From: Bacteroidota bacterium
GTDB taxonomy: Bacteria > Bacteroidota > Rhodothermia > Rhodothermales > UBA10348
DNA: 64,000 bases
Assembly (NCBI GenBank): GCA_027622005.1
Contig: JAQBZH010000008.1
Span: forward strand, 1-64,000
Direction of reading: 5' to 3'
The position numbers and the translations under genes were made by a program. The notes under the pieces were generated by a model. The model had not been told where the DNA came from. It ran no database searches and worked only from the letters and a program-made list of their open reading frames with translations. Positions 52,081-61,412 of this stretch are shown piece after piece (the stretch's first letter is position 1; each line of letters starts with the position of its first letter).

Positions 52081-53433
52081 TTATGGAGCTGCAAATAAGC
52101 TTTCCACCTTAGCAATTTGGCCCGGCATTACGAAAACGAAAGCACTTGTTCCTGCCTCAATTCGTGTGAGTCCGGTGGCAATTTCGACATCTTTGCCGCT
52201 ACTGACCGCGCCCACTAAGACCCCAGCTGGCAGTTTCAAATTCATTAGAATATCTGAAGTAATCATAGAACGCGGCGCGGCTTCAAATTCCAATATTTCT
52301 GCGTCCATCCCGTGAACGGTGGCCACGCTCTTCACATGCTTGCCTCTAAGGAATCGCATAATTTCGCGTGAAACGGACAGTTTTTTGTTTACGGCAGCGT
52401 CCAGGCCGATGGATTGACTGATCGGGATATAAGCTCCTTTTGACAGAAGCGCCACCGTCTTTCGAACGGTTAAATGCTTCGCCAACAGACACGTCACAAG
52501 GTTCGACTCTTCGCTGTCCGTAACAGCAATGAAGGCATCCATATCGGAGAGGCCTTCGGTAATCAACAAATCGATATCGGTGTCGTCCCCGTGGATCACC
52601 AAAACAGAACCCAACATTTCCGCAAGTTGTTCGGCTCGCTGCCTGTCGTCTTCGATCAACTTGATGCTTTTATGCTTTTCCTGGCTCAGGCGGTAAGCCA
52701 CTTTTGCCCCAATGTCGGTGCCCCCCAATATCATAATATTTTCGATGCGCCTGTCAGACTTTCCAAACAGCTCCAAAATGGGCGGAACACTCTTTGGTCG
52801 CGACAGAACGAACACCTGATCGTCCTTTCTAAATCGTTCGTCACCGTTAGGCAAAATGGTTCGAATCCCTCTGGTTATCGCCATCACTCGAAAACGAATG
52901 GAAGATTCCCCAAAAACCACTTCCCGTAACGTTTTTCCAATAACAGGGCTGTCGGAATCCAGACGAAGACCGACCAAATGGAGCCGGTCGTCGGCCAACA
53001 TGACCACGTCGGTGGCGCCTGCCCGCCGAATCAATCGGACAATCTCTTCCGATGCGCTCTCTTCCGGGTGAATGACCAGATCTATCCCAAAATCCTCGGC
53101 ATTTAAGACGGCCTTGGTGTTCGATAATTCGCCCGACCGAACCCGGGCCACGGTGGTTTCAACTCCCAATCGATCGGCCAACATACAAGCGATAATATTG
53201 ACTTCGTCGATGGCCGTTACGGCAATCATGATCCGAGCTTGCCGAATGCCGGCTTCCTCTAAGACGGCGGTTGAAGTCCCGTTTCCGCAAACCGTCATAA
53301 CGTCCAATTTATCGCTCACATAGGCCAAAGCCTCTGGGTCAGAGTCGATTACTACGACGTCATGCTCCGCGTGAGACAATAGTTTTGCCACATCAAATCC
53401 TACGACTCCCGCTCCTAAAACAATTGCTCTCAT
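52081..53433 (-). CDS. trkA: Trk system potassium transporter regulatory subunit TrkA
   Basis: The 450-residue cytoplasmic RCK protein that gates TrkH. It has two NAD(H)-binding Rossmann domains (GAGVVGFDVAKLL near 7 and GGTDIGAKVAYRL near 234) and two TrkA-C (RCK_C) domains. Acidic ends of the second beta strands (VVIDSD, KLIEDD) fit NAD binding. It lies between tenA (24 bp upstream) and trkH (12 bp downstream). Confidence 0.95.
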   Translation of the reverse strand: MRAIVLGAGVVGFDVAKLLSHAEHDVVVIDSDPEALAYVSDKLDVMTVCGNGTSTAVLEEAGIRQARIMIAVTAIDEVNIIACMLADRLGVETTVARVRSGELSNTKAVLNAEDFGIDLVIHPEESASEEIVRLIRRAGATDVVMLADDRLHLVGLRLDSDSPVIGKTLREVVFGESSIRFRVMAITRGIRTILPNGDERFRKDDQVFVLSRPKSVPPILELFGKSDRRIENIMILGGTDIGAKVAYRLSQEKHKSIKLIEDDRQRAEQLAEMLGSVLVIHGDDTDIDLLITEGLSDMDAFIAVTDSEESNLVTCLLAKHLTVRKTVALLSKGAYIPISQSIGLDAAVNKKLSVSREIMRFLRGKHVKSVATVHGMDAEILEFEAAPRSMITSDILMNLKLPAGVLVGAVSSGKDVEIATGLTRIEAGTSAFVFVMPGQIAKVESLFAAP

Positions 53434-53457
53434 GCTGTTACGATATCATTCGAAATG

Positions 53458-54177
53458 TCAAACGGGCCAACTTTGCTGGTTCCAGGCCTGATCCCAAAAC
53501 ATCCACTCGTATTTTACGCTCAAATCAAATGCTTCCATAGCGATTTGATGGTCCTCGGAGCTTTTCTCTAGAGATTCTCGCTCTAAAAAAAGCAAAAGCT
53601 CATTAGTGTACGACATGAATGACGGATCTGTGTACGTAAGGAGCCAGTTTCTATACAGATGATCCTCGGGGATTTCTCCGTACAACTGAGAAATCATAAT
53701 CCCAATTTCGGTATACAACCACGGACACGGCGCCAAGGCGGCTAATCCTTTTAACAGAGATCCTTGTGCGGCACAGGTCAGCATATGATTTTGGTACGCC
53801 CGATTATTCGGCGTAAGCTCAAGTCTAGCAACGTCTTGTGCTGAATATCCAAACTGTTTTCCGTATTCAGTATGCAATTGTTGCTCGACGACCAAGGCCA
53901 ATTTAGCGCCTTCAATAAACCACAATTTATCCTCCGGTCGATGATACCTAGTTGATAACACCGAACAGACATCCGCATAACCTTCCAAATATCGAGCGTC
54001 CTGCATTTGATAAAACCGAAAACGCTCGGCAGAAAGCGAGCCATCAATTAAAGCCTTCACAAACGGATGTTCGAAAGACGCCTCCCAGGACTTGAGAGCG
54101 TGTTGTTTGCAACGAAGGGCGAAAGGATGCATTTTTTGGGTGAAAAGGGGCAAATTATGGCTCAGATGAAGGGGCAT
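53458..54177 (-). CDS. tenA: TenA family thiaminase II/aminopyrimidine aminohydrolase
   Basis: A 239-residue TenA protein that salvages pyrimidine breakdown products of thiamine. WEASFEHPFVKAL, FYQMQDARYLEGYADV (D60), APCPWLYTEIG with the catalytic cysteine C151, and the final YEWMFWDQAW (glutamate) are intact, so it should be active. The ATG abuts the TGA of the histidine kinase gene with zero spacing (TGAATG); a second ATG at 54132 (codon 16) matches the family start better. No TPP riboswitch or other thiamine gene is visible nearby. Its place between a sensor kinase and trkA is odd. Confidence 0.92.
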   Translation of the reverse strand: MPLHLSHNLPLFTQKMHPFALRCKQHALKSWEASFEHPFVKALIDGSLSAERFRFYQMQDARYLEGYADVCSVLSTRYHRPEDKLWFIEGAKLALVVEQQLHTEYGKQFGYSAQDVARLELTPNNRAYQNHMLTCAAQGSLLKGLAALAPCPWLYTEIGIMISQLYGEIPEDHLYRNWLLTYTDPSFMSYTNELLLFLERESLEKSSEDHQIAMEAFDLSVKYEWMFWDQAWNQQSWPV

Positions 54178-57100
54178 TCAATTGCCTGTTTTGTTCAACG
54201 GTACTTTGATCCAGAAAGTACTTCCTTGTTCAAAGCGGGTAGTAAAACCAATTTCTCCATCCATATTCTCAATCGTTTTTCGGGCGATTGCCAGTCCTAG
54301 CCCTGTTCCACTCGTCTTTGTTGAAAAACTAGGGACGAAAATCTTCTCCCATAAATTTCTGGGTATTCCTGTCCCATTATCAATGACCTCGCTCAAAACG
54401 AACCACTTTTCGTCTTCCAACACGGCTTGGGAAGTAACTACAATTTTAGCGGTCCGCCCTTCTGGAACAGCTTGAATAGCGTTTTTCAGGAAATTGATGT
54501 AAACCCTTCTCAGGGCTTCCCGATCGGCTTCAACAATGTATCGATCGGTACTCAACCGGGTCTGAATTTCGACATTGTCTTCCGCCTGCATCAATTCAAC
54601 GGCTTCCAAGATTACTGCATTTAGATCGACCTCTTCTCGAATGTGCGTAGGCATGCGGCCAAAGGAAGAAAACTCGTTCGCAATCCGGGCGAGCGTATCA
54701 ATTTGTTCAATTAGAGTCGTGGTCGTCTGATTGAATTTAGCTGAAAACTTGTCTTCATCCGATCCATTTTCGCTTCGTCTAGAATACGCTGAGCGTAGAT
54801 GTTGAATGGACAGCTTCATGGGGGTCAAAGGATTCTTGATTTCGTGTGCCACTTGCCTAGCCATCTCCTTCCAGGCTAGTTGTCTTTCCTGCTGTCCAAT
54901 TAGTCGTTGACTTTCTTCCAGTTGGTCCTGCATCGTATTGAAGGAATCAACCAGCCCCGCGATTTCGTCCTGCGTTCCAATCTGTGCAATTCGTTCGAAG
55001 TGGCCTGCCGCTACAGCTTGAAGCCCAGCTCTTAACTGCGCAATGGGACGCGTCAGTGCGTTTGCAAGCAATGAAGCCGTGACCATCACCACCAGTACCA
55101 ACAATAAAAGTGATCCAAATAAATAGGCTACCGTTCGTGCTCGTTCCTCTTCGATGCGCTCTTGTTCCGGAAGCGTCGGAATCGAAATAACGTATTTCGG
55201 AAGCCCCTTTTCATCCGTAAGAGTTCTAAAGCCGGCCGTATACTCGAACTGACCAAGGTTTTCATTGATCGCCACAAACCGAAATCCGTCTAGATATAGA
55301 GACGAAAACGCGCCGATAGGTAGGCGTCTTTCAATGAGTCGATCCCGAATAAGCTCAGGTCGACTTGCCTGCTCGACATCTATTCCACGGTAAATAACCA
55401 GATCCAGACCAACGCGCGCCGAAAGCGAATCCACATCGGTTCGTTCCAGGACGTGATAAGGGAGCTCTTCCCCACTGGTGTCCAACTGCAGTGTTTCTTC
55501 CACTCGATCCAAGTGCTGACGGAGCCATGAATCGATGGCGCGATCATTTTCGCCAGTGACGACACCCATTCCCACAAAGCCCATCGCGAATACGGTAATG
55601 ATGCCAACCGAAAAGAACGCGTTCAGCACCTGATCTCGAAATCGTTTGGGCTCGGGATCCGATCGTCGATTTTTTAGCCTCCAAACAATACCTCCTACAT
55701 AAACCGGAAGTACTAAGAACATTCCGGCAACCACGATCCGCAAAAGATGGTAGAGTTTATCAAAAATATTGGTTGTGCGACGTCGAACTGCAATGACCGA
55801 TGAATGGGACTCCGAATCGAGCGTCTCTTCCATCCGATAATACGTGTGGTACGCTCGGTCTCGAATTCCTTCTTCGAGCCACAATTCCGGATTACTTCGA
55901 AGTTGGGCCAAAACACCTTCTTCCAAAAAGGATCGACCAAAATTCCTTCCCTGGCTTCGGATGAGAATTCCATCTTGAAATTGAGCTATCGACAAATCGG
56001 CGTCCTGGTTGCCGTAATACCCCGTCGGGCTCAACACTTTTGGAAACGGAGCGCCGGCGGATTCGGTAATGATGCGTTGCTCCGCGCGGACTAGGGTGTA
56101 AAAAGCGCCTTGACGCGGGTCAAGCTGAAATCCGGTATAGCGAAATCGATTTTCGTCCATTAAACCCGTTAACTTCTCGATCATAGGCCCGTTTTGCCCG
56201 AATTCTCGATACATCTCGGCGAACAGTTCAAAATCGAATTTGTCGGCTTCGTCCCGTGTCGATCGGGGTACCCGACGAATCAGACTGCTGTAACGGCCAA
56301 GAACCTGTCCGTCTAATGCGTGAAGCGTCACGGTTACATCATAGCCGGCCATCGCGGATAACAAAAATCCGCCGGTGGATTCTTCGGCCAAAGAATCGAG
56401 TCTGGCGCGCTCTGATGGCTCTTCAGTTTGCTCGATAGATGAATAAGAAGATTGAAATCCGGGGGACGAGGCAGAAGTGAGCACCTGCGAAATCGCAAAC
56501 ATAATCCTGGAATCTTGATCTTCCAGAAAAGAGAGCGCCGCATCTTTCATATTGAGGTGCGTCTTTTGATCAGCGCTTACTTCCAGCATCGGAAATAAAA
56601 GGATCGACGTGACCATCACCAGCGGTACGATGTGTCTTAACGCCACCATGGGTGACCGTTTGGCGGGTTGCACTGGATTAATTCGGGCGGACACAATCAC
56701 TGCCAGTAGAATGACCGCAAATATCTCCAAAGGTGCACTCCAACCCACCCAACTAAAGATGAATCCCACCACAACTGCCGACACCAAATAGATCAAGCCA
56801 ATGCTTAAGGTTGAAGGCAGCAAGGAGGCGTCTTGTTTGTTCCAATTCAACAACATCCAGACGAGTCGACCACCGACCAAGACGGTTGTAAATACGATCA
56901 TCAAAAGCGAGCCAAAAACGACCAATATCATTCGCTCAGGGAGCAATCCCGACCGAGCAAAAAAGTCCAATGTGCTGTCTAATATGGTATGGGTGGACAA
57001 TTGGAATAAAAACGAAGCAAAAAACGCCACGATGACCACGTGCCCTAGTATCACAAGTCCAGTTCCAATTCGAAAGGAATGCCGCCCTTCAAAATGCAGA

Positions 57101-58269
57101 TTTTCCGCGATCTGTTTTCGAACTCGAGCCGTCATCCTTAGAAAAACCAACCCGGCCACGGTGATAAAAACCGCTGTTATAAACAGGTCTCCTATGGTTC
57201 GTAAGGCTCCAAATCCAAATTCGGAAGCCAGATGCTGAGGATCAAAGAGAGGTGCCAGAGGCGATTTTCCCATTTGCCATCTGGCAGGAATATCAAACGC
57301 TAAAAGAAACCAACGGGCGAAGAATAAACCAGCTAAATACGTCCCTAACCGCCCCAATAAAGAGGGCGTTTCTGTAGCCTCCTCCTGTGGGTAGAGGGGT
57401 GAAAACTTTGCCCACATGGTTCCTGTTGAGACGACTATTAGCCACAATACCAACAGAAAAGACCAAAATACCAGTATATCGTCGTATTTCTGCGCGCGAT
57501 CCGATTGCAACGACTGGGGCGATGGTTGGCTAATGCTAAGGCGCCCAAAGACGGTTCCATTCTTGGACGCCAATAAGCGTTCAGCCGGATTCCGAGCCGT
57601 TAAGTGCTCTCCAAATTCAAAGACGACCGGTGTTTTCAGGCGTTTGGACCACTCTTCGTTCCACGAATAGTCTCTTAAGTAGTCGTTTTTAATGGGCATG
57701 AAAGATTCTACTACCCTTCCCAATCGCACCGCGCCCAAAATCTTCTCGCCATCCATGACGGGTATCCAAACAACCAAAGCCGTTCGTTTCGAACCATCTT
57801 TAACGACCCGGTTAATGGGTTCGGCCAAAAATTCCGGGGCCGAAACACCCGAATCCATCGGAAATACCGGGCCGGCCCAAGCCAGAAGGGTCGGAGCGTA
57901 GTCATAAATTTCGAGAAAGGACCTGTCTTGCAGCTCTATAGAGGCTACAGTCCTAATAATCTTCTCGTTTTTTAAAGGACTTGCAATTTGCTCCCGAAAG
58001 CCCTCAATGATTTCGGGGGATTGCGCAATTTGCTCGGCATCATGGCGCAGGTCGCCCAACAATTGCGCCAAGCTTTCATCTATCTCCTGATAAGCGTTCT
58101 CCTGCCATTTTACTAAGTGGTCACTGCCGAGTGCTTCCAGTCGAGCCTCGTCCCATGAGCCAATCATTTTGGTCAAAATGAATGCGGCAACCAGAACCCC
58201 AGCTACGACCCAATTTGCACCGGGAGCCATTCGAACCCATTTAGAAATGATTCCAAAACGATTACTCAT
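54178..58269 (-). CDS. Very large membrane sensor histidine kinase
   Basis: A 1363-residue protein. An N-terminal helix (about 18-37) and a periplasmic CHASE/dCache-like region of about 220 residues precede a cluster of six to eight helices (about 265-570). A second extracytoplasmic region (about 575-820) follows, then a helix near 830, and a third periplasmic region up to about 1040. HAMP lies near 1060-1120. HisKA follows, with the phospho-acceptor H1142 in HEIKNPLTPMKLSIQHLRSAY, then the ATPase N-box (NFLKNAIQAVP), G1 (DNGTGIP) and G2 (GTGLGLAIARK). It resembles NtrY-type kinases at its C-terminal end only. No response regulator is adjacent. It overlaps DUF4783 by 8 bp and abuts tenA. Confidence 0.9.
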   Translation of the reverse strand: MSNRFGIISKWVRMAPGANWVVAGVLVAAFILTKMIGSWDEARLEALGSDHLVKWQENAYQEIDESLAQLLGDLRHDAEQIAQSPEIIEGFREQIASPLKNEKIIRTVASIELQDRSFLEIYDYAPTLLAWAGPVFPMDSGVSAPEFLAEPINRVVKDGSKRTALVVWIPVMDGEKILGAVRLGRVVESFMPIKNDYLRDYSWNEEWSKRLKTPVVFEFGEHLTARNPAERLLASKNGTVFGRLSISQPSPQSLQSDRAQKYDDILVFWSFLLVLWLIVVSTGTMWAKFSPLYPQEEATETPSLLGRLGTYLAGLFFARWFLLAFDIPARWQMGKSPLAPLFDPQHLASEFGFGALRTIGDLFITAVFITVAGLVFLRMTARVRKQIAENLHFEGRHSFRIGTGLVILGHVVIVAFFASFLFQLSTHTILDSTLDFFARSGLLPERMILVVFGSLLMIVFTTVLVGGRLVWMLLNWNKQDASLLPSTLSIGLIYLVSAVVVGFIFSWVGWSAPLEIFAVILLAVIVSARINPVQPAKRSPMVALRHIVPLVMVTSILLFPMLEVSADQKTHLNMKDAALSFLEDQDSRIMFAISQVLTSASSPGFQSSYSSIEQTEEPSERARLDSLAEESTGGFLLSAMAGYDVTVTLHALDGQVLGRYSSLIRRVPRSTRDEADKFDFELFAEMYREFGQNGPMIEKLTGLMDENRFRYTGFQLDPRQGAFYTLVRAEQRIITESAGAPFPKVLSPTGYYGNQDADLSIAQFQDGILIRSQGRNFGRSFLEEGVLAQLRSNPELWLEEGIRDRAYHTYYRMEETLDSESHSSVIAVRRRTTNIFDKLYHLLRIVVAGMFLVLPVYVGGIVWRLKNRRSDPEPKRFRDQVLNAFFSVGIITVFAMGFVGMGVVTGENDRAIDSWLRQHLDRVEETLQLDTSGEELPYHVLERTDVDSLSARVGLDLVIYRGIDVEQASRPELIRDRLIERRLPIGAFSSLYLDGFRFVAINENLGQFEYTAGFRTLTDEKGLPKYVISIPTLPEQERIEEERARTVAYLFGSLLLLVLVVMVTASLLANALTRPIAQLRAGLQAVAAGHFERIAQIGTQDEIAGLVDSFNTMQDQLEESQRLIGQQERQLAWKEMARQVAHEIKNPLTPMKLSIQHLRSAYSRRSENGSDEDKFSAKFNQTTTTLIEQIDTLARIANEFSSFGRMPTHIREEVDLNAVILEAVELMQAEDNVEIQTRLSTDRYIVEADREALRRVYINFLKNAIQAVPEGRTAKIVVTSQAVLEDEKWFVLSEVIDNGTGIPRNLWEKIFVPSFSTKTSGTGLGLAIARKTIENMDGEIGFTTRFEQGSTFWIKVPLNKTGN

Positions 58270-58669
58270 CAGCCCGCTCGATCAGAAACTCCCGAATCTT
58301 CCAACCGCCTTCAGCGACACGCAGCCGCAAATAAAAGGAAAGTTTTTCGGTGGCTTTTTTGGGAGAGTATAGACCCTCAATAAACCACGCTCCCGATGAC
58401 TTAGTGGACGAAATAATCTTAAAATCATGGGGTGGATAGTCCTTAAAAAAGCTTTTTAACAGTAGAGTAGCTTGACTTCTGGAATAAAAACGACCTTCAC
58501 CAAACTGCACGATTTCAACAGAATTCATGGTTTGACCTGCGATTCCAACCGCATCGGCCGCCAGAATGGACGCTTTGAGTTCGCCTAACAACTGGTCCGT
58601 TGCTTGTGCTGAACCGATGGTCGGCGCCATGGCCATGAGCAATAAAAGAAGTAGAAATACGCGTTTCAT
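58262..58669 (-). CDS. DUF4783 family secreted protein
   Basis: A 135-residue protein starting at the ATG at 58669 with a signal peptide ending near GSAQA. The compact domain with LLGELKASILAADAVGIAG, VQFGEGRFYSRSQATLLLKSFFKDYPPHDFKII and YLRLRVAEGGWKIREFLIE matches DUF4783, an NTF2/SnoaL-like fold. It overlaps the kinase start by 8 bp and is the promoter-proximal gene of the operon. It could deliver a ligand to, or modulate, the kinase's sensor region; that is inference. Confidence 0.82.
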   Translation of the reverse strand: MKRVFLLLLLLMAMAPTIGSAQATDQLLGELKASILAADAVGIAGQTMNSVEIVQFGEGRFYSRSQATLLLKSFFKDYPPHDFKIISSTKSSGAWFIEGLYSPKKATEKLSFYLRLRVAEGGWKIREFLIERADE

Positions 58670-58763
58670 ATTGGCCAAATCTGAAGAATCGGTTCGTTAA
58701 GGTAGCAATTGATCCGGATTGCTCCGATATCTGTTCCAAACACTAAACCGAAAAAGGAAACAG

Positions 58764-58785
58764 TCGAAGGAGTTTACTCCTTCGA
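58764..58785. terminator. Hairpin between mutS2 and DUF4783
   Basis: Ten-bp exact inverted arms (58764-58773 and 58776-58785) around a two-base loop. It lies about 210 bp past the mutS2 stop on the minus strand. There is no U tract after it, so termination is possible but not certain. The rest of the 326-bp gap (58670-58995) holds nothing else recognisable apart from the duplicated mutS2 end. Confidence 0.4.
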
Positions 58786-58976
58786 GGTCTACATTCTAGC
58801 AATAAACGCGCCTCCTTTATAATTGCGTCGAATTCGGCTGATAAGCGCTATCAATGAGTTCAGGCGTGTCTGTTTTGGCTGACAGAATTGACCAAAACAT
58901 AGGCCAGCCAATTAAATTGGACAACCAACTAATTCACCACCAACGGTAAGCGTCAAAAACGCGGTCCCAGGGTAAC

Positions 58977-59013
58977 TAGAAATAAACGTGTGTAATTAGA
59001 AATAAATGTGTGT
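58977..59013. repeat. Duplicated 17-bp unit at the mutS2 3' end
   Basis: Units 58977-58993 and 58997-59013 are identical except for one base (C/T) and lie at a 20-bp period. The second unit contains the last codons and the stop of mutS2, and the first is an extra copy just outside the gene. It looks like a small replication-slippage duplication. Confidence 0.8.
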
Positions 59014-61404
59014 TACGCCGGCCCCGCCTTCGGACAAAGGAGCTTCTTCGTACCGGAGGATTCCATTCGCCGAATCCAGATACTCGTGTAAAGCTTTTCG
59101 GAGCGCTCCGGTACCCGTTCCGTGTAGGATTTCCAATCGCTGCACTCCAGCTCCTAGTCCTTGATCTAGAAATCGGACGATTAATGAAAAAGCTTCGTCT
59201 ACGCGTTGGCCTCTGATGTCCAAACGGGTCTTAACCGATTGAATGGACAATCTTCCATCCGAACCTAAGCTTTGACGCACCTTAACTTCCTGCTTAGCTT
59301 TTCCTCCGATTCGAACCAGGCGGCTCAGTTCGATCTTCATCTGCATACTGCCGTAAGCCACGACGGCCGTTTTTCCTTCCAAATCTGCAATTTCTCCGAT
59401 CGTTTCGGCCTCATCCATTCGTACCCGATCTCCGATTCGAATGGGAATATGCAACTCGGAAAGATCGCCACTTGATTTCCGCCGACCCTGCTTCTTCTTG
59501 GTTGACCTCTGAATCTCCTTTTGCAGAATGGACTTGGCCTCTTCTAAGTTCTTTCTGGAAGAAACAGTTACCGCTTTTGATGCGGCGGACTCCTTTATTT
59601 CTCGAATAGCCTGTTCAATCGACTTATTGGCGGTCTCGTATACGGCCTCGGCTTTTCGAAGTGCTTCGGCCCGAATGCTTCCCCGTTCTTCTTGAAGAAT
59701 AGCTAGTTTATTGGCCAGGGAATCACGTTGCGTTTCTAATTGAGCTTTTAAGGCCTCTGTGTTCTTGAGCGTTTCTGCCAAAAGAGCGTTTCGGGTCATT
59801 AAATCGGCAATCAGGTTCTCAGCCTTCACATGTCCTGAGCCCGACAATTCCTTGACTCTGGCGATAATCGATTCTGGTAGTCCAACTCTAAGAGCTATCT
59901 CCGCAGCATAGGACGAACCCGGAACGCCAGTTACGAACTGATAAGTCGGCTTTAATTCTTCCTGATCGAAGACCATCGATGCGTTCATTACCCCATCGGT
60001 TTCATGCGCGAACACTTTCAGGGGTCCAAAGTGGGTTGTGGCAATGGTCCGAACCCTATTCGCCAGCAGTTGCTCAAACGTTGCACGGGCCAGCGCCCCA
60101 CCCGCCTCTGGATCAGTGCCCGTTCCCGCTTCATCGATTAATACCAACGATTGTTCATTGGCTTCCGAAAGGATGAGGCCGAGCGTTTTTAAATGCGAAG
60201 TGAAAGTAGACAGATCATCTGCTAAAGATTGCTCATCCCCAATATCCACAAATAGACTGTCAAAAAGATCAAAACGAGCATTTTCCCCAACCGGAATGGG
60301 AATTCCATGAGCTAGCATCAAAGCCAACAGACCAACGGACTTCATCGTAACCGATTTGCCACCGGCGTTAGGTCCCGAAATAATGAGTACCGTGTTCTCG
60401 GCGCCAAGCTCCAACGCAAAGGGAACGACGCTTCGAGTGCCACCCTCCTTCAAAAAATGGAGTACCAAGGCTGGATTTCTGCCTTCTGTAATGCGAATCA
60501 GCCCCTCTATTTTAACTTCCGGCACCGTTCCCGAAATAACGTTTCCCAATCTCGCTTTGGCCCATTGCAAGTCAAACCGAGTAAGCTGGCCATATGCGGC
60601 TTTAATTTCGGGAAGCGAATCTCGTATGGAATCGGTCAATCTGACCCGGATAGCCAATATTTCACGCTGCTCCTCTGCTTCGAGCTCCCGAACTTCATTA
60701 TTTCCGATCAGGGCTGATTCGGGCTCGATATAAACCGTTTGGCCGGACGCCGACACGTCGTGAACGAAACCGCTGATTTTCCTTTTGGCTTCAGCGCGGA
60801 TTGGAATGACCAATCGACCACCTCGAACGGTTGGTTGATCGTCAGCAGCAAAGCCTTGAGAACTAGCGTAAGCCAAGGCTTTCATAGCCGCTTCCCGAAC
60901 CCGATTTCGGGTTTGAACTAGCTCCCTCCGAATCCTTTTCAATTCCGATGATGCTGCATCCAAAACGTCTCCACTTTCATCGATGGAGCTAAGGATTAGT
61001 TTTTTGGCGTCCCCCTGCATGACGATCGTCGAAAAGGACCCATCGACCAACGGATATTTAGCTTTGCGGGCCGAAAAGTAGGACTTGATAGAGTCAAACA
61101 ACTCCATTACTCGCGCTATGGCATACAAATCAAGCGCTTCCAGAGCCGCACCTTTCAGGGACGCCCTTGCCAGCGGGCTTCGAACATCATCAAACTCCCT
61201 AAACCCAATCGGATCGTCGAACTTCAAACACTGTTGAAGCTCATCAACCAGGCGTAGTTCATGTACGACTGCATCGACCGAGTTGAATGATCGAATATCA
61301 GATGATGAACGAAGAGTGGCTTCTCCAGCAACGCGCTGAACGAGCCAGTCGAGCACCACATCAAAACCCAATTTCGAAGCGCTTTCAACAGGAAACAGAT
61401 TCAT
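58996..61404 (-). CDS. mutS2: Endonuclease MutS2
   Basis: An 802-residue MutS2 protein. The ATPase P-loop GPNAGGKS is at 344-351, followed by the Walker B region (LVLIDEAGTGTDP) and the MutS-family TTHF motif (TIATTHFGPLK). A coiled-coil insert follows (LLAETLKNTEALKAQLETQRD), then a KOW-like strand and a C-terminal Smr domain (LDIRGQRVDEAF near 728, LHGTGTGALRKAL near 758). The mismatch-recognition domain of MutS is absent, as expected. MutS2 acts in recombination suppression or ribosome rescue depending on species. It follows the nucleotidyltransferase gene by 8 bp. Confidence 0.96.
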   Translation of the reverse strand: MNLFPVESASKLGFDVVLDWLVQRVAGEATLRSSSDIRSFNSVDAVVHELRLVDELQQCLKFDDPIGFREFDDVRSPLARASLKGAALEALDLYAIARVMELFDSIKSYFSARKAKYPLVDGSFSTIVMQGDAKKLILSSIDESGDVLDAASSELKRIRRELVQTRNRVREAAMKALAYASSQGFAADDQPTVRGGRLVIPIRAEAKRKISGFVHDVSASGQTVYIEPESALIGNNEVRELEAEEQREILAIRVRLTDSIRDSLPEIKAAYGQLTRFDLQWAKARLGNVISGTVPEVKIEGLIRITEGRNPALVLHFLKEGGTRSVVPFALELGAENTVLIISGPNAGGKSVTMKSVGLLALMLAHGIPIPVGENARFDLFDSLFVDIGDEQSLADDLSTFTSHLKTLGLILSEANEQSLVLIDEAGTGTDPEAGGALARATFEQLLANRVRTIATTHFGPLKVFAHETDGVMNASMVFDQEELKPTYQFVTGVPGSSYAAEIALRVGLPESIIARVKELSGSGHVKAENLIADLMTRNALLAETLKNTEALKAQLETQRDSLANKLAILQEERGSIRAEALRKAEAVYETANKSIEQAIREIKESAASKAVTVSSRKNLEEAKSILQKEIQRSTKKKQGRRKSSGDLSELHIPIRIGDRVRMDEAETIGEIADLEGKTAVVAYGSMQMKIELSRLVRIGGKAKQEVKVRQSLGSDGRLSIQSVKTRLDIRGQRVDEAFSLIVRFLDQGLGAGVQRLEILHGTGTGALRKALHEYLDSANGILRYEEAPLSEGGAGVTHIYF

Positions 61405-61412
61405 CCTTAGTA

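Noticed and set aside
53434-54177. TPP riboswitch before tenA
   Set aside because: tenA has no upstream leader: its ATG abuts the kinase stop, and I see no THI-box sequence near it.
56801-57238. Plus-strand frame of 145 codons inside the histidine kinase gene
   Set aside because: Composition (Lys/Asn/Thr/Arg) is typical of antisense to membrane helices; no start signal.
58670-58995. Possible tRNA or small RNA between DUF4783 and mutS2
   Set aside because: No cloverleaf or T-loop sequence is visible; only a short hairpin and the duplicated 17-bp unit are found.
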